From Anaerotignum neopropionicum (lineage in GTDB: Bacteria > Bacillota > Clostridia > Lachnospirales > Anaerotignaceae): a stretch of 64,000 nt of DNA. Below are positions 1 through 7,685 of this stretch, piece by piece. Each line of letters starts with the position of its first letter. The first letter of the stretch is position 1. The DNA lies in the NCBI RefSeq assembly GCF_001571775.1, contig NZ_LRVM01000013.1, positions 1-64,000 on the forward strand. The letters are read 5' to 3'. The position numbers were made by a program, and so were the translations under genes. Under the pieces are notes generated by a model, which was not told where the DNA came from, ran no database searches, and worked only from the letters and a program-made list of their open reading frames with translations.

Positions 1-114
1 ATAGAAGAATACATAAGAAATCAGATACAAGAGGACTTAACGGCAGACCAAATAACGCTAAAAGAATACATTGACCCGTTTACGGGTGAGCAAGTGAGCA
101 CAGGCAAGAAGTAA
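1..114 (+). CDS. tnpA: C-terminal fragment of IS200/IS605-type transposase TnpA (partial)
   Basis: The first 37 codons are open and end at TAA 112-114; the start lies left of the window. The tail contains ADQITLKEYIDPFTGEQV, which I recognise as similar to the C-terminus of the small HUH (Y1) transposases of IS200/IS605 elements, where an ADQ...KEY.DPFTG tail is common. The catalytic HUH motif and tyrosine would lie upstream and cannot be seen. A run of short perfect hairpins begins two bases after the stop, which fits the subterminal hairpins these elements use as single-stranded ends. No tnpB follows. Whether the element is intact cannot be judged. Confidence 0.6.
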   Translation: MEEYIRNQIQEDLTADQITLKEYIDPFTGEQVSTGKK

Positions 115-115
115 A

Positions 116-234
116 CTGCTTTAGCAGCAGCCAGAGAATAAGAAACGGTTGGCAAACCGTTCAATGCATCTTTAGATGCAAGTTGGTAAAAGCCCCTTCT
201 AGGGGCAGAGCAAACCACCAGCTGAGCTGGTGGT
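116..234 (+). repeat. Cluster of five small hairpins at presumed IS200/IS605 right end
   Basis: Five inverted repeats lie in a row: CTGCT/AGCAG (116-127), AACGGTT/AACCGTT (144-161), TGCATC/GATGCA (165-180), GCCCC/GGGGC (192-206) and ACCACCAGCT/AGCTGGTGGT (214-234). They directly follow the transposase stop. IS200/IS605 elements end in one subterminal hairpin that TnpA binds; five is more than needed, so some may be transcription barriers or a structured transcript. The exact right end is not visible. Confidence 0.6.
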
Positions 235-313
235 GATGATTTTGCCATTCTTAAAATATTTCCTTGGAAAAAGGGAAGCAATCAAAAACTTCACAAAACC
301 TTGAAAAAGGCAT

Positions 314-637
314 TTAAGAAGGAAGCATCTTTTTTAATTTATAGCAGCGATACATTCCAATAATTATGCCAAACCCATAAACCAAAAAAGCAAGAGCAAG
401 CCCTATTTTGGGGCTGGGTGTATGGGTAATTTGCCGATAAATCAAGCTAAAGAGCATAATAACTGCGCTAAGTGCGGCGCAAATGGAAATAAAAAATAGC
501 TGTCTTCCGGCATTTTTGGCAAGGGATGGTTCTTTATTAAAATCCGGCAGAAGACGCGATTTCATTTGCACAAGAAGCATTCCTTCCCTAAAAAAGAATA
601 TGGAAATACAGGCTAGAAGAATTGTATAGAGCAGCAT
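314..637 (-). CDS. Small three-helix membrane protein, function unknown
   Basis: The protein has 107 residues from ATG at 637, preceded by AAAGGAGG at good spacing; a longer in-frame start at 697 has no comparable ribosome site. Three hydrophobic segments are visible, at about residues 1-18, 45-68 and 78-100, with basic stretches between them and a Lys-rich end. This predicts a small integral membrane protein. I do not recognise the family and no enzymatic motif is present. It is transcribed away from the permease at 883, sharing an intergenic region of about 245 bases that probably holds both promoters. Confidence 0.75.
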   Translation of the reverse strand: MLLYTILLACISIFFFREGMLLVQMKSRLLPDFNKEPSLAKNAGRQLFFISICAALSAVIMLFSLIYRQITHTPSPKIGLALAFLVYGFGIIIGMYRCYKLKKMLPS

Positions 638-882
638 AGCGGCCTCCTTTTTCGTTCTAATATAGATTAGTGTATCATTTTCTTTGCTTTTCCACAAGAA
701 GAGGTAAGATGAAAGAAAAATTCAATAAGCAAAATTACCAACAAATGGAGTGTATTAATAAAAAAACATGGCATATTTCTTGTTCTGCGTTGAATTATCT
801 ATTAAAATATGTTACTTTTATTAAGCAAAGCATAACTGCATTGATGCGGTTATGTGCAAAAGATATAAGGGGAGAGGTAGTT

Positions 883-2250
883 ATGAATCAAGAATTAGAG
901 AAAAAATATGGTCTTTTGACTGCGATTGCTATGGTAGTAGGCATTGTAATTGGCAGTGGTGTGTTTTTTAAGGCCGAAAAGGTTTTGGTGGCAACGGGGG
1001 GGAATCTTCCACAGGGGATTTTAGCGTGGTTTTTAGGTGGTTTGGTTATGGTTGTCTGTGCATATAACTTTGCAGTTTTGGCAACTCGTTATGAAAAAGT
1101 TAGCGGCATTGTTGATTATGCAGAAACGATGGTAAATTCAAAATATGGTTATTTCTTTGCCTGGTTTATGGCAACAATTTATTTTCCGGCAATGACATCT
1201 GTTTTAGCATGGGTTTCTGCAAGATATTTTTGCGTTTTATTGGGGTGGGATATTGTTGGACCCCAGGCTATGACCATAGCGGGCTTTTTTTTAGTTTGCA
1301 GCTATGTGCTAAATGCAATTTCTCCAAGGCTGGCGGGGAAATTTCAGGTAACTACGACTGTGATTAAGCTGATTCCTTTGGCATTTATGGCGGTAGTGGG
1401 TACTATTTTCGGACTGAAAAACGGTATTCTTGTGGAGAATTTTAATACCGGCGTGATTTCCCAAGTTCAGGGGAATCCTTTGTTTACTGCTGTTGTAGGC
1501 ACAAGTTTTGCCTATGAAGGGTGGATTTGTGCCACGAGTATTAATGCGGAGTTGAAGGATGCAAAACGAAATCTGCCGTTGGCGTTGGTGATTGGCACCA
1601 TATTTATTGTTTTGGTGTATATGCTATACTATGTTGGCCTTGCAGGAGCCATTGAAAACAAGGTAATGATGGAGGGCGGAGAAGCAGGGGCAAAAATTGC
1701 TTTTTCCACTGTTTTTACACAAGCCGGGGGCACGTTGCTTTTTGTGTTTGTGGTAATTTCCTGCTTAGGCACTTTAAATGGTCTAATGCTGGCTTGCACA
1801 CGAGGCTTTTACGCAATGGCGGCAAGAAATGAAGGTCCTATGCCCCATATTTTTAATGGGGTGGATAAGGTAACAAATATGCCAACAAATTCCTCAGCAA
1901 TGGGTGTTTTAATGGCGTCAATATGGCTGACCTATTTTTATGGCGCAAACCTAACGCAGCCATGGTTTGGACCATTTTGCTTTGACAGCTCGGAGTTGCC
2001 GATTATTACAATTTATGCCATGTATATTCCTATTTTTTTGATGCAGCTGAAAAAAGGAACTGATTTGGGTGTTTTTAACCGCTATATTGCTCCAACTTTA
2101 GGGATCTTGGCCAGTGCATTTATGGTATTTGCTGCAATTGTTTCTTTAGGCAAAGCGATTGTTTATTATTTAATTTTATTTGCAGTAGTGATGTGTGTTG
2201 GTTTCCTGTTGAAAAATTTTGGGCATGAAAAAACAGTGAAAAAAGATTAA
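883..2250 (+). CDS. APC-superfamily amino acid permease
   Basis: The protein has 455 residues from ATG 883, preceded by AAGGGGAGAGG. The open frame continues upstream to 670, but that part is AT-rich, has no SD and does not look like a transporter N-terminus. The APC family motif GIVIGSGVF is in the first helix (residues 20-28), and about 12 hydrophobic helices follow. Family members move amino acids by proton symport or antiport in the cytoplasmic membrane; the architecture is closest to SteT/LAT-type exchangers, but the substrate cannot be read from sequence. It stands alone with a terminator-like structure downstream. Confidence 0.9.
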   Translation: MNQELEKKYGLLTAIAMVVGIVIGSGVFFKAEKVLVATGGNLPQGILAWFLGGLVMVVCAYNFAVLATRYEKVSGIVDYAETMVNSKYGYFFAWFMATIYFPAMTSVLAWVSARYFCVLLGWDIVGPQAMTIAGFFLVCSYVLNAISPRLAGKFQVTTTVIKLIPLAFMAVVGTIFGLKNGILVENFNTGVISQVQGNPLFTAVVGTSFAYEGWICATSINAELKDAKRNLPLALVIGTIFIVLVYMLYYVGLAGAIENKVMMEGGEAGAKIAFSTVFTQAGGTLLFVFVVISCLGTLNGLMLACTRGFYAMAARNEGPMPHIFNGVDKVTNMPTNSSAMGVLMASIWLTYFYGANLTQPWFGPFCFDSSELPIITIYAMYIPIFLMQLKKGTDLGVFNRYIAPTLGILASAFMVFAAIVSLGKAIVYYLILFAVVMCVGFLLKNFGHEKTVKKD

Positions 2251-2354
2251 TTATGATAAATGTTTTGTCTTAGCAGATTTTAAGTGGCTTTAAGAGAAGT
2301 TTGGAAAACAGTGGTTTTTAACAAATTTTTGAAAAATTTAATAATACAAAATGT

Positions 2355-2413
2355 AAAAACCCGGGTTGCAAGGATTTGTGTCGACAAATTCTAAGTGAAG
2401 CAAACGGGTTTTT
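2355..2413 (+). terminator. Nested stem structure, probable terminator
   Basis: AAAAACCCG (2355-2363) pairs with CGGGTTTTT (2405-2413), enclosing a smaller hairpin ATTTGT/ACAAAT. The 3' arm ends in five Ts. It lies about 105 bases after the permease stop and is the main structure in the 324-base gap before the DUF134 gene; the rest of the gap is plain AT-rich DNA. Confidence 0.6.
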
Positions 2414-2574
2414 ACTGTTTTTTTGATAAAAATTACAAGTGTGATTATTTTACAGCGTGGGCAACTTTTTGGGGCGATTTCTCCGTCTTTTATTGCAAAG
2501 AAACAGTTGACTTATGTTTGATAAGCTGTATACTATTAATAAGCAACATATGTCAAAAATGAGGGGGATGGTTT

Positions 2575-2946
2575 ATGGCAAGGCCGAGAAAATGCAGAAA
2601 AGTCTGCGCATTACCTGAAAATTACGGTTTTGTACCAATGAAAGGGTATAATCCTAATAATCCGGTCATAATGGCCGTAGATGAATACGAAACAATCCGA
2701 CTGATTGATTTGGTGGGATATACACAAGAAGAATGTGCTGGGCAAATGCATATAGCCAGAACCACGGTGCAGGGTATCTATAACGAGGCAAGAAAAAAAA
2801 TGGCGGATGCCCTAGTGAATGGCAAGGTGCTTTACATTGAAGGCGGCGATTTTGCCCTTTGTGATGGAGAAAAATTACCATGCGGGAAAAAGTGTGAAAA
2901 ATTTTGTTGCAAAAAAATAAAGGAAATGAATACAGAGGAGATGTAA
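2575..2946 (+). CDS. DUF134-family predicted DNA-binding protein
   Basis: The 123-residue protein opens with MARPRKCRKV and has a predicted helix-turn-helix around residues 50-82 (YTQEECAGQMHIARTTVQGI), both typical of DUF134 proteins. The start ATG 2575 follows GAGGGGGATGG. The C-terminal tail is rich in cysteine (CDGEKLPCGKKCEKFCCKK), suggesting a metal or Fe-S site. Its stop overlaps the start of the Mrp/NBP35 ATPase gene (TAATG), so the two are translationally coupled. DUF134 genes often neighbour nitrogenase-type or Fe-S assembly ATPases; a redox- or metal-responsive regulatory role is inference. Confidence 0.88.
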   Translation: MARPRKCRKVCALPENYGFVPMKGYNPNNPVIMAVDEYETIRLIDLVGYTQEECAGQMHIARTTVQGIYNEARKKMADALVNGKVLYIEGGDFALCDGEKLPCGKKCEKFCCKKIKEMNTEEM

Positions 2947-3773
2947 TGATGAGCGAAAATTGTTCTCATAACTGCGGAAGCTGTTCTTCCGATTGTTCAA
3001 GCAGAAAATCTGCTGATTTATTGGTTGCACCCAATGAAAAAAGTAACATTAGAAAAGTGATTGCCGTAGTGAGCGGTAAGGGTGGCGTTGGAAAATCTAT
3101 GGTAACGTCTACAATGGCTGTTTTGATGAACCGTTTAGGGAACAAAACGACAATTTTGGATGCGGATATTACCGGGCCATCAATACCAAAGGCTTTTGGA
3201 ATAACCCAAAAGGCATATGGAACAGAGGATGGAATCATTCCCTGTGAAACAAAAAAGGGAATTAAAGTAATGTCTGTGAACTTGTTACTGGATAATGAAA
3301 CGGATCCCGTGGTGTGGCGTGGCCCACTTATAGCTGAAACAGTAAAACAATTTTGGAAAGACGTAGTTTGGGGAGATGTAGATTACATGTTTATTGATAT
3401 GCCTCCCGGCACAGGAGATGTACCTTTGACAGTATTTCAATCCATTGTTATTGATGGAATTATTATTGTGACTTCGCCGCAAGAGCTGGTTGGGATGATT
3501 GTGGACAAAGCAGTGAAAATGGCGGAAATGATGAATGTGCCTATTTTGGGTATTGTAGAAAATCTTTCATACTTTGCCTGTCCTCGGTGTGGTGAGATTC
3601 ATAAAATTTTTGGGGAGAGTAACATAGATGCAATTGCAAAAAGGCATAATATTCCGGTGGTTTGCAAATTACCACTTGACCCTAGTATAGCTGCCCGCTG
3701 TGATAAAGGGGAAACAGAGGATTTAGATGGGCACTGGCTGGATCCTATGGTACTTTTTTTAGAAGAAAAGTAA
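2946..3773 (+). CDS. Mrp/NBP35-family Fe-S carrier P-loop ATPase
   Basis: The protein has 275 residues and starts at ATG 2946 or 2949, overlapping the previous stop by one base with GAGGAG just upstream. The deviant Walker A GKGGVGKS is at residues 44-51, a switch region DMPPGTGD follows, and a C-terminal CPRC pair sits near residue 212. An N-terminal cluster of four cysteines (CSHNCGSCSSDC) is characteristic of the NBP35 branch and can hold a [4Fe-4S] cluster. Family members scaffold and transfer Fe-S clusters in the cytosol. The coupled DUF134 gene may regulate it or sense cluster supply. Confidence 0.92.
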   Translation: MMSENCSHNCGSCSSDCSSRKSADLLVAPNEKSNIRKVIAVVSGKGGVGKSMVTSTMAVLMNRLGNKTTILDADITGPSIPKAFGITQKAYGTEDGIIPCETKKGIKVMSVNLLLDNETDPVVWRGPLIAETVKQFWKDVVWGDVDYMFIDMPPGTGDVPLTVFQSIVIDGIIIVTSPQELVGMIVDKAVKMAEMMNVPILGIVENLSYFACPRCGEIHKIFGESNIDAIAKRHNIPVVCKLPLDPSIAARCDKGETEDLDGHWLDPMVLFLEEK

Positions 3774-4129
3774 AATGTTTTTTAAAATATGTGCCTCCTT
3801 TGCAGGGGGGGAGTTCTTATTTTCAAGGCGAAATCTAATGCAGTTTTAGCATTGAAAGAACAGAAATTTGTCTTCTCATGAGGATAAGCCATTTTGGGTC
3901 AATGAAGGTTTGATTTTCATTATACAAACGTTGTGAATGAAAAAAGGACTGTGGTGCCAAGAAATGAAAATCTTGTATTTTGCGCTGGTAGAGTTAAGGA
4001 TTCTTGACAAGCAAAAGCCTTTGGACTAAAGGGAATTAAGTATGTTTTTTATGGCGAAAAAAGCATGAAGCAACTTGGAATTACATGAATGAAATGAAGA
4101 CTCTTTTCTCAAGGAGGGCTCACTTGGCT

Positions 4130-4164
4130 AAAAAAGTCCGGATATAATAAAACGGACTTTTTTT
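4130..4164 (+). terminator. Rho-independent terminator
   Basis: AAAAAAGTCCG pairs with CGGACTTTTTTT around a 12-base loop, followed by more Ts. It probably ends transcripts from the DUF134-NBP35 operon, or from the decayed sequence just upstream. Confidence 0.8.
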
Positions 4165-4811
4165 GTTACCATTTTTACACTTTGTTGAGGCGGTTTTTTA
4201 TGGGGAAAAAAAGAACCTATGAAAAATAACAAAATAAATTATAAAATAATGCGTGTAAAGTACAAGTTTAAAAGCAAAAATATGGAAGAAAAATGCAATA
4301 TTTGACTAATCATTTATTAATATTTATTATGTGAATAGTAATCATGAATAATAACCCTTAAAATTACGGCGAAAAATTGTTATTGCAAGCAATTTAATCG
4401 CAATATAAAGAAAAAAAATGATATTATCAAGGTGAAATTGCACATAGATAAAAAAGGGAGATTCTGTTTTGACTATGTTCCGATATAAATGCAAAAAAAT
4501 GTTGAAAACAAGTTATTTTTTAGCAACATTAGTATATAACGAGTGGAAATTTATCGCAAAAATTTGTAAAATATAATTAAATTTATTAATTGTTAATTTG
4601 AATTTCTATAATACTGAATGAATAAAGGGAGTCAAAAAAAAAGCTTAAATTTAATAAAAATTGTACATTTTTTAATAAATGTAATGATTTGTATATTTTT
4701 ATTTATAAAAAAATACTTGTTTTTTTGAAAAAATCATATAAAATAGTAAATAGGTGACAGAATCTGAGGGAACATCTTTTTTTTGTAACGACAAAAAATA
4801 TCATTCGTTTT

Positions 4812-4901
4812 TCGTGGGGGCAAATGAGAATAGTCTTACAACGATGAAAGATGGTGATTCTGGCCGATGAAATTATCTTATATAATTTGGGATGTAGTAA
4901 A
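4812..4901 (+). promoter_or_regulatory. Candidate structured leader of alanine symporter 1
   Basis: TCGT (4812-4815) can pair with ACGA (4841-4844) around a G-rich loop that starts GGGGGCAAA, followed by TCTGGC (4859-4864) and a TTATATAATTT stretch before the start codon. The same order of elements, with a compensated stem, precedes symporter copy 3 at 51808-51889. It does not match a riboswitch class that I know. The short stem makes this tentative. Confidence 0.35.
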
Positions 4902-6281
4902 ATGGAAGCAATTAACAGTTTTGTATCCACCATCAATGGGTTCGTTTGGGGCCCAGTAATGCTGTTTCTATTGTTTGGTACGCACGTTTTCCTAACAGTA
5001 AGAACAAGATTCATTCAGAGACATGTTTTTAAGGCAATTAAGCTTTCTATCACACCTGATGATGAAGCTGAAGGTGATGTTTCTGGTTTTGGTGCGTTAG
5101 CAACTGCTTTGGCGGCTACAATTGGTACAGGTAATATCGTAGGTGTGGCGACTGCGGTAGCTTTAGGCGGCCCTGGTGCAATTTTCTGGTGCTGGTTGAC
5201 AGGTCTTTTCGGTATTGCAACAAAATACGGCGAAGCTCTTCTGGCAATTAAGTACAGAGTAAAAGACAAAACAGGCTCCATGATTGGTGGACCTATGTAT
5301 GCATTGGAAAGAGGCCTTGGACAAAAGTGGCTGGGCGTATTGTTTGCTGTGTTTGCAGGTGTTGCCTGCTTTGGTATCGGAAACATGACACAGGCAAACT
5401 CAATTTCAACAATGGTTCGTGATAACTTTGGTCTGGATACAAGGATTACAGGTATCATTATTACTGTTGCTACAGCTTTGGTTATTCTTGGTGGTGTTAA
5501 GTCTATCGCTAAAGTTTGCGAAAAATTAGTACCTTTAATGGCAGGTCTTTATATTTTAGGCTGTGTTATTATTTTGGTTATAAATGCTCCTTACATTGGT
5601 AGTGCTTTTAAATTAATTGTTGGAAATGCATTTTCTGGCACTGCTGCTGGCGGCGGTTTTGCAGGAGCAACAGTAATGATGGCAATTCGTTTTGGTATTG
5701 CTCGTGGTTTATTTACAAACGAAGCTGGCTTAGGTTCTGCGCCCATCGCTGATGCTGCTGCTATGACAAGAAACCCCGTACGTCAGGCTTTAATCGCTAT
5801 GTCTGGTGTTTTCTGGGATACAATTATTGTTTGTGCTTTAACCGGTTTGGTTTTGACAACTTCTATTTTGAAGAATCCAGAAGGTATGGCAGGATTAAAT
5901 GGCGGTGCTTTAACATCTGCAGCATTTAACCATATCCCTGTTGTAGGTCCTATCGTCTTAACAATTGGTTTGATTACCTTTGCGTGGTCTACAATTTTGG
6001 GCTGGAGCTACTACGGCGAAAGATCTTGGGTTTACTTAGTAGGTACAAAAGCAGTGAAACCTTTCCGTTTTGCTTGGGTTGTCGTAGTATTTATCGGTAG
6101 TATTACTGCGCTTGACTTGGTATGGAATATTGCGGATACTTTGAACGCAATGATGGCGTTCCCTAACTTGGTTGCTTTGCTAGGATTAAGTAGTGTAATT
6201 GTATCTGAGACAAAGAAATTCCTGTGGGATGACAACATGGAAGGTTGGTCTACAGATGAAATTCCTACAGTAGATAGATAA
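4902..6281 (+). CDS. Sodium:alanine symporter, AGCS family (copy 1)
   Basis: This 459-residue membrane protein has about ten or eleven helices and the AGCS features GDVSGFGALATALAATIGTG near residue 60, an NMTQANS segment and FGIARGLFTNEAGLGSAP. The family imports alanine or glycine with Na+ across the cytoplasmic membrane. The start ATG 4902 is chosen because the same MEAIN/MESIN beginning occurs in the two other copies; its SD (TTGGGATG) is weaker than theirs. A terminator follows at 6363. Copies 2 and 3 (49562, 51890) have the same length and very similar sequence. Confidence 0.95.
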   Translation: MEAINSFVSTINGFVWGPVMLFLLFGTHVFLTVRTRFIQRHVFKAIKLSITPDDEAEGDVSGFGALATALAATIGTGNIVGVATAVALGGPGAIFWCWLTGLFGIATKYGEALLAIKYRVKDKTGSMIGGPMYALERGLGQKWLGVLFAVFAGVACFGIGNMTQANSISTMVRDNFGLDTRITGIIITVATALVILGGVKSIAKVCEKLVPLMAGLYILGCVIILVINAPYIGSAFKLIVGNAFSGTAAGGGFAGATVMMAIRFGIARGLFTNEAGLGSAPIADAAAMTRNPVRQALIAMSGVFWDTIIVCALTGLVLTTSILKNPEGMAGLNGGALTSAAFNHIPVVGPIVLTIGLITFAWSTILGWSYYGERSWVYLVGTKAVKPFRFAWVVVVFIGSITALDLVWNIADTLNAMMAFPNLVALLGLSSVIVSETKKFLWDDNMEGWSTDEIPTVDR

Positions 6282-6362
6282 TCCTGCGGAACAATCCCAC
6301 GAAAAAGTACACGATTTTTATGATGTGAACGGGTATGAAATTTCTCAATGCCTGCATATTGC

Positions 6363-6403
6363 AAAAAAACCCGATTTGGCATTAAGCTTAAATCGGGTTT
6401 TTT
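6363..6403 (+). terminator. Rho-independent terminator of symporter 1
   Basis: AAACCCGATTT (6367-6377) pairs perfectly with AAATCGGGTTT (6390-6400), followed by three more Ts. It lies 80 bases downstream of the symporter stop. Confidence 0.9.
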
Positions 6404-6826
6404 GTATCATTTAGGAATATTTGAATAAATATTATTTAAGAATAGGGGGAAGGCGGAAACTAGGATAGTGAAAAATTTGAGAATATATTAAAAGCAAGAA
6501 AATACAATTTAATGTTTAATGAAGTTTTGTTAAATTGGCTAAGGTGACTGAAACTAGATGGACTGTGTATTGGGTAAGCTGGCTTTCGTATCTATGGAAA
6601 TGCCCAAAAACTGTGTTATTATAAAAATTATTTGATACAAAATTCCATACTAGGGGAAAATTAATAAAAAAGTTTAAAAAACGCAAGGTCTTTCTTCCTA
6701 GATGCAAAAATAAACTTCAAAAATTATGTGTAAAAAATATTTGGAATAGTCTTTAAAAAATTTAATAACATTGTAATTAATGGATGAATTTATAATTTTT
6801 ACGAAAGAAGCAATTTTCGGGCCTGT
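6404..6826. other. AT-rich gap, nothing recognised
   Basis: About 420 bases without a supportable gene, RNA or repeat. Short open frames occur on both strands but have no ribosome site and low-complexity composition. Confidence 0.5.
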
Positions 6827-7078
6827 TTGATTCTCTGGCTGTATCCATATAAATATACTGAAAAAAAGTGTAGCTTTTGTGGCAACATGGAAACGGGGAA
6901 GTTTTACTCAGAATGTGGAACGTCGCACAAACGTCAGAATAATTTTATTAGCAAAGCAGCAAATATGGTTCTTATATCATCTGTTGTTGTACTGTTTTAT
7001 ATTGCAATAGGAGCAAACGCAAAAAGTTTCTTATTTCCATTATGTCTACTTAAAGTATTTGTTTTTTGGGCAACTTAA
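6827..7078 (+). pseudogene. Possible remnant of a zinc-ribbon membrane protein
   Basis: The frame encodes CSFCGNMETGKFYSECG, which resembles the N-terminal zinc ribbon (CxxC...CxxCG) of small Gram-positive membrane proteins, but the third cysteine of the usual four is a tyrosine. A hydrophobic stretch follows (MVLISSVVVLFYIAIG). There is no ATG before the ribbon and no SD at the TTG at 6827, so the gene looks broken. A second short hydrophobic frame at 7132 could be a displaced piece of it. Confidence 0.3.
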
Positions 7079-7131
7079 TATGGATTGTATTTTTGGTTAA
7101 TAAAAATTTTCGGTTAATATAAAAAGAAAAA

Positions 7132-7263
7132 ATGGAAGTTATTGACCATATATTATTTTCATTGGCAGCTGTGTTGATGGCGGTTTTGCTTTTTGAATTG
7201 ATTTGTAAAATAATCACTGGCACGCATCCGTGGGTGGATTTTTCATCTAAAAGGGGAAGGTAA
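7132..7263 (+). CDS. Possible 43-residue single-pass membrane peptide
   Basis: ATG 7132 to TAA 7261-7263 encodes a peptide with one hydrophobic helix (about residues 5-25) and a basic tail SSKRGR. The upstream purine-rich AAAAAGAAAAA is a poor SD. It may be a real small protein or a leftover of the zinc-ribbon gene just upstream. Confidence 0.3.
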   Translation: MEVIDHILFSLAAVLMAVLLFELICKIITGTHPWVDFSSKRGR

Positions 7264-7346
7264 TAATTTATGCACTGTTGATATTTTAAAATCAAAAAAA
7301 GTGTTGACATTTGTTTTTTCGTGTTGTAATATATAGAAGTCGTCGG

Positions 7347-7420
7347 CGAGGCGTGGCTCAGCTTGGTAGAGCGCTACATTAGGGATGTAGAGGTCGCAAG
7401 TTCAAATCTTGTCGCCTCGA
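7347..7420 (+). tRNA. tRNA-Pro (anticodon AGG)
   Basis: All arms can be folded: acceptor CGAGGCG/CGCCTCG, D arm GCTC...GAGC, anticodon stem CTACA/TGTAG with loop TTAGGGA (anticodon AGG at 7381-7383), and T arm GCAAG TTCAAAT CTTGT. U33, G37 and discriminator A73 fit proline tRNAs. The 3' CCA is not encoded. An A at the first anticodon position is rare outside tRNA-Arg(ACG) in bacteria and would probably be edited to inosine. Confidence 0.93.
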
Positions 7421-7685
7421 TGACTTATAAAAGGTGTTGGGAATGTTGACTTTACAGCGTTTTCAGCATTTTTTTTGTTTTGAAAAAGTAATTTCGGATA
7501 CATTATGTTAGAAATTAAAGGTTAAAAGTTTTATAAGTTTGGTTTAAAATTAAGATCAAGATACATGAAAACCGATATAGCTTACCACCAGACTTTTACA
7601 TGAGTATTGCTCTTCATTGGTATGATGTTTCAGTTTTTTTGCAAAAACCAACCCTCGTATTTACAGGGTATTAACAAAGTAGACT

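Larger units (their letters stand above)
3774..4901. other. Long AT-rich gap with possible gene remnant and symporter promoter region
   Basis: There is no convincing gene here. Around 3950-4100 one frame reads like protein (NEKRTVVPRNENLVFCAG, then a stop and LKGIKYVFYGEKSMKQLG), which suggests a decayed gene, though I cannot name it. A terminator sits at 4130-4164. From 4165 to about 4800 the DNA is very AT-rich with many A/T tracts and probably holds the promoter of the alanine symporter. The last 90 bases resemble the leader of the third symporter copy. Confidence 0.5.

Noticed and set aside
670-882. N-terminal extension of the APC permease
   Set aside because: The extension is AT-rich, not transporter-like and without an SD, whereas ATG 883 has a strong ribosome site and a typical APC start.
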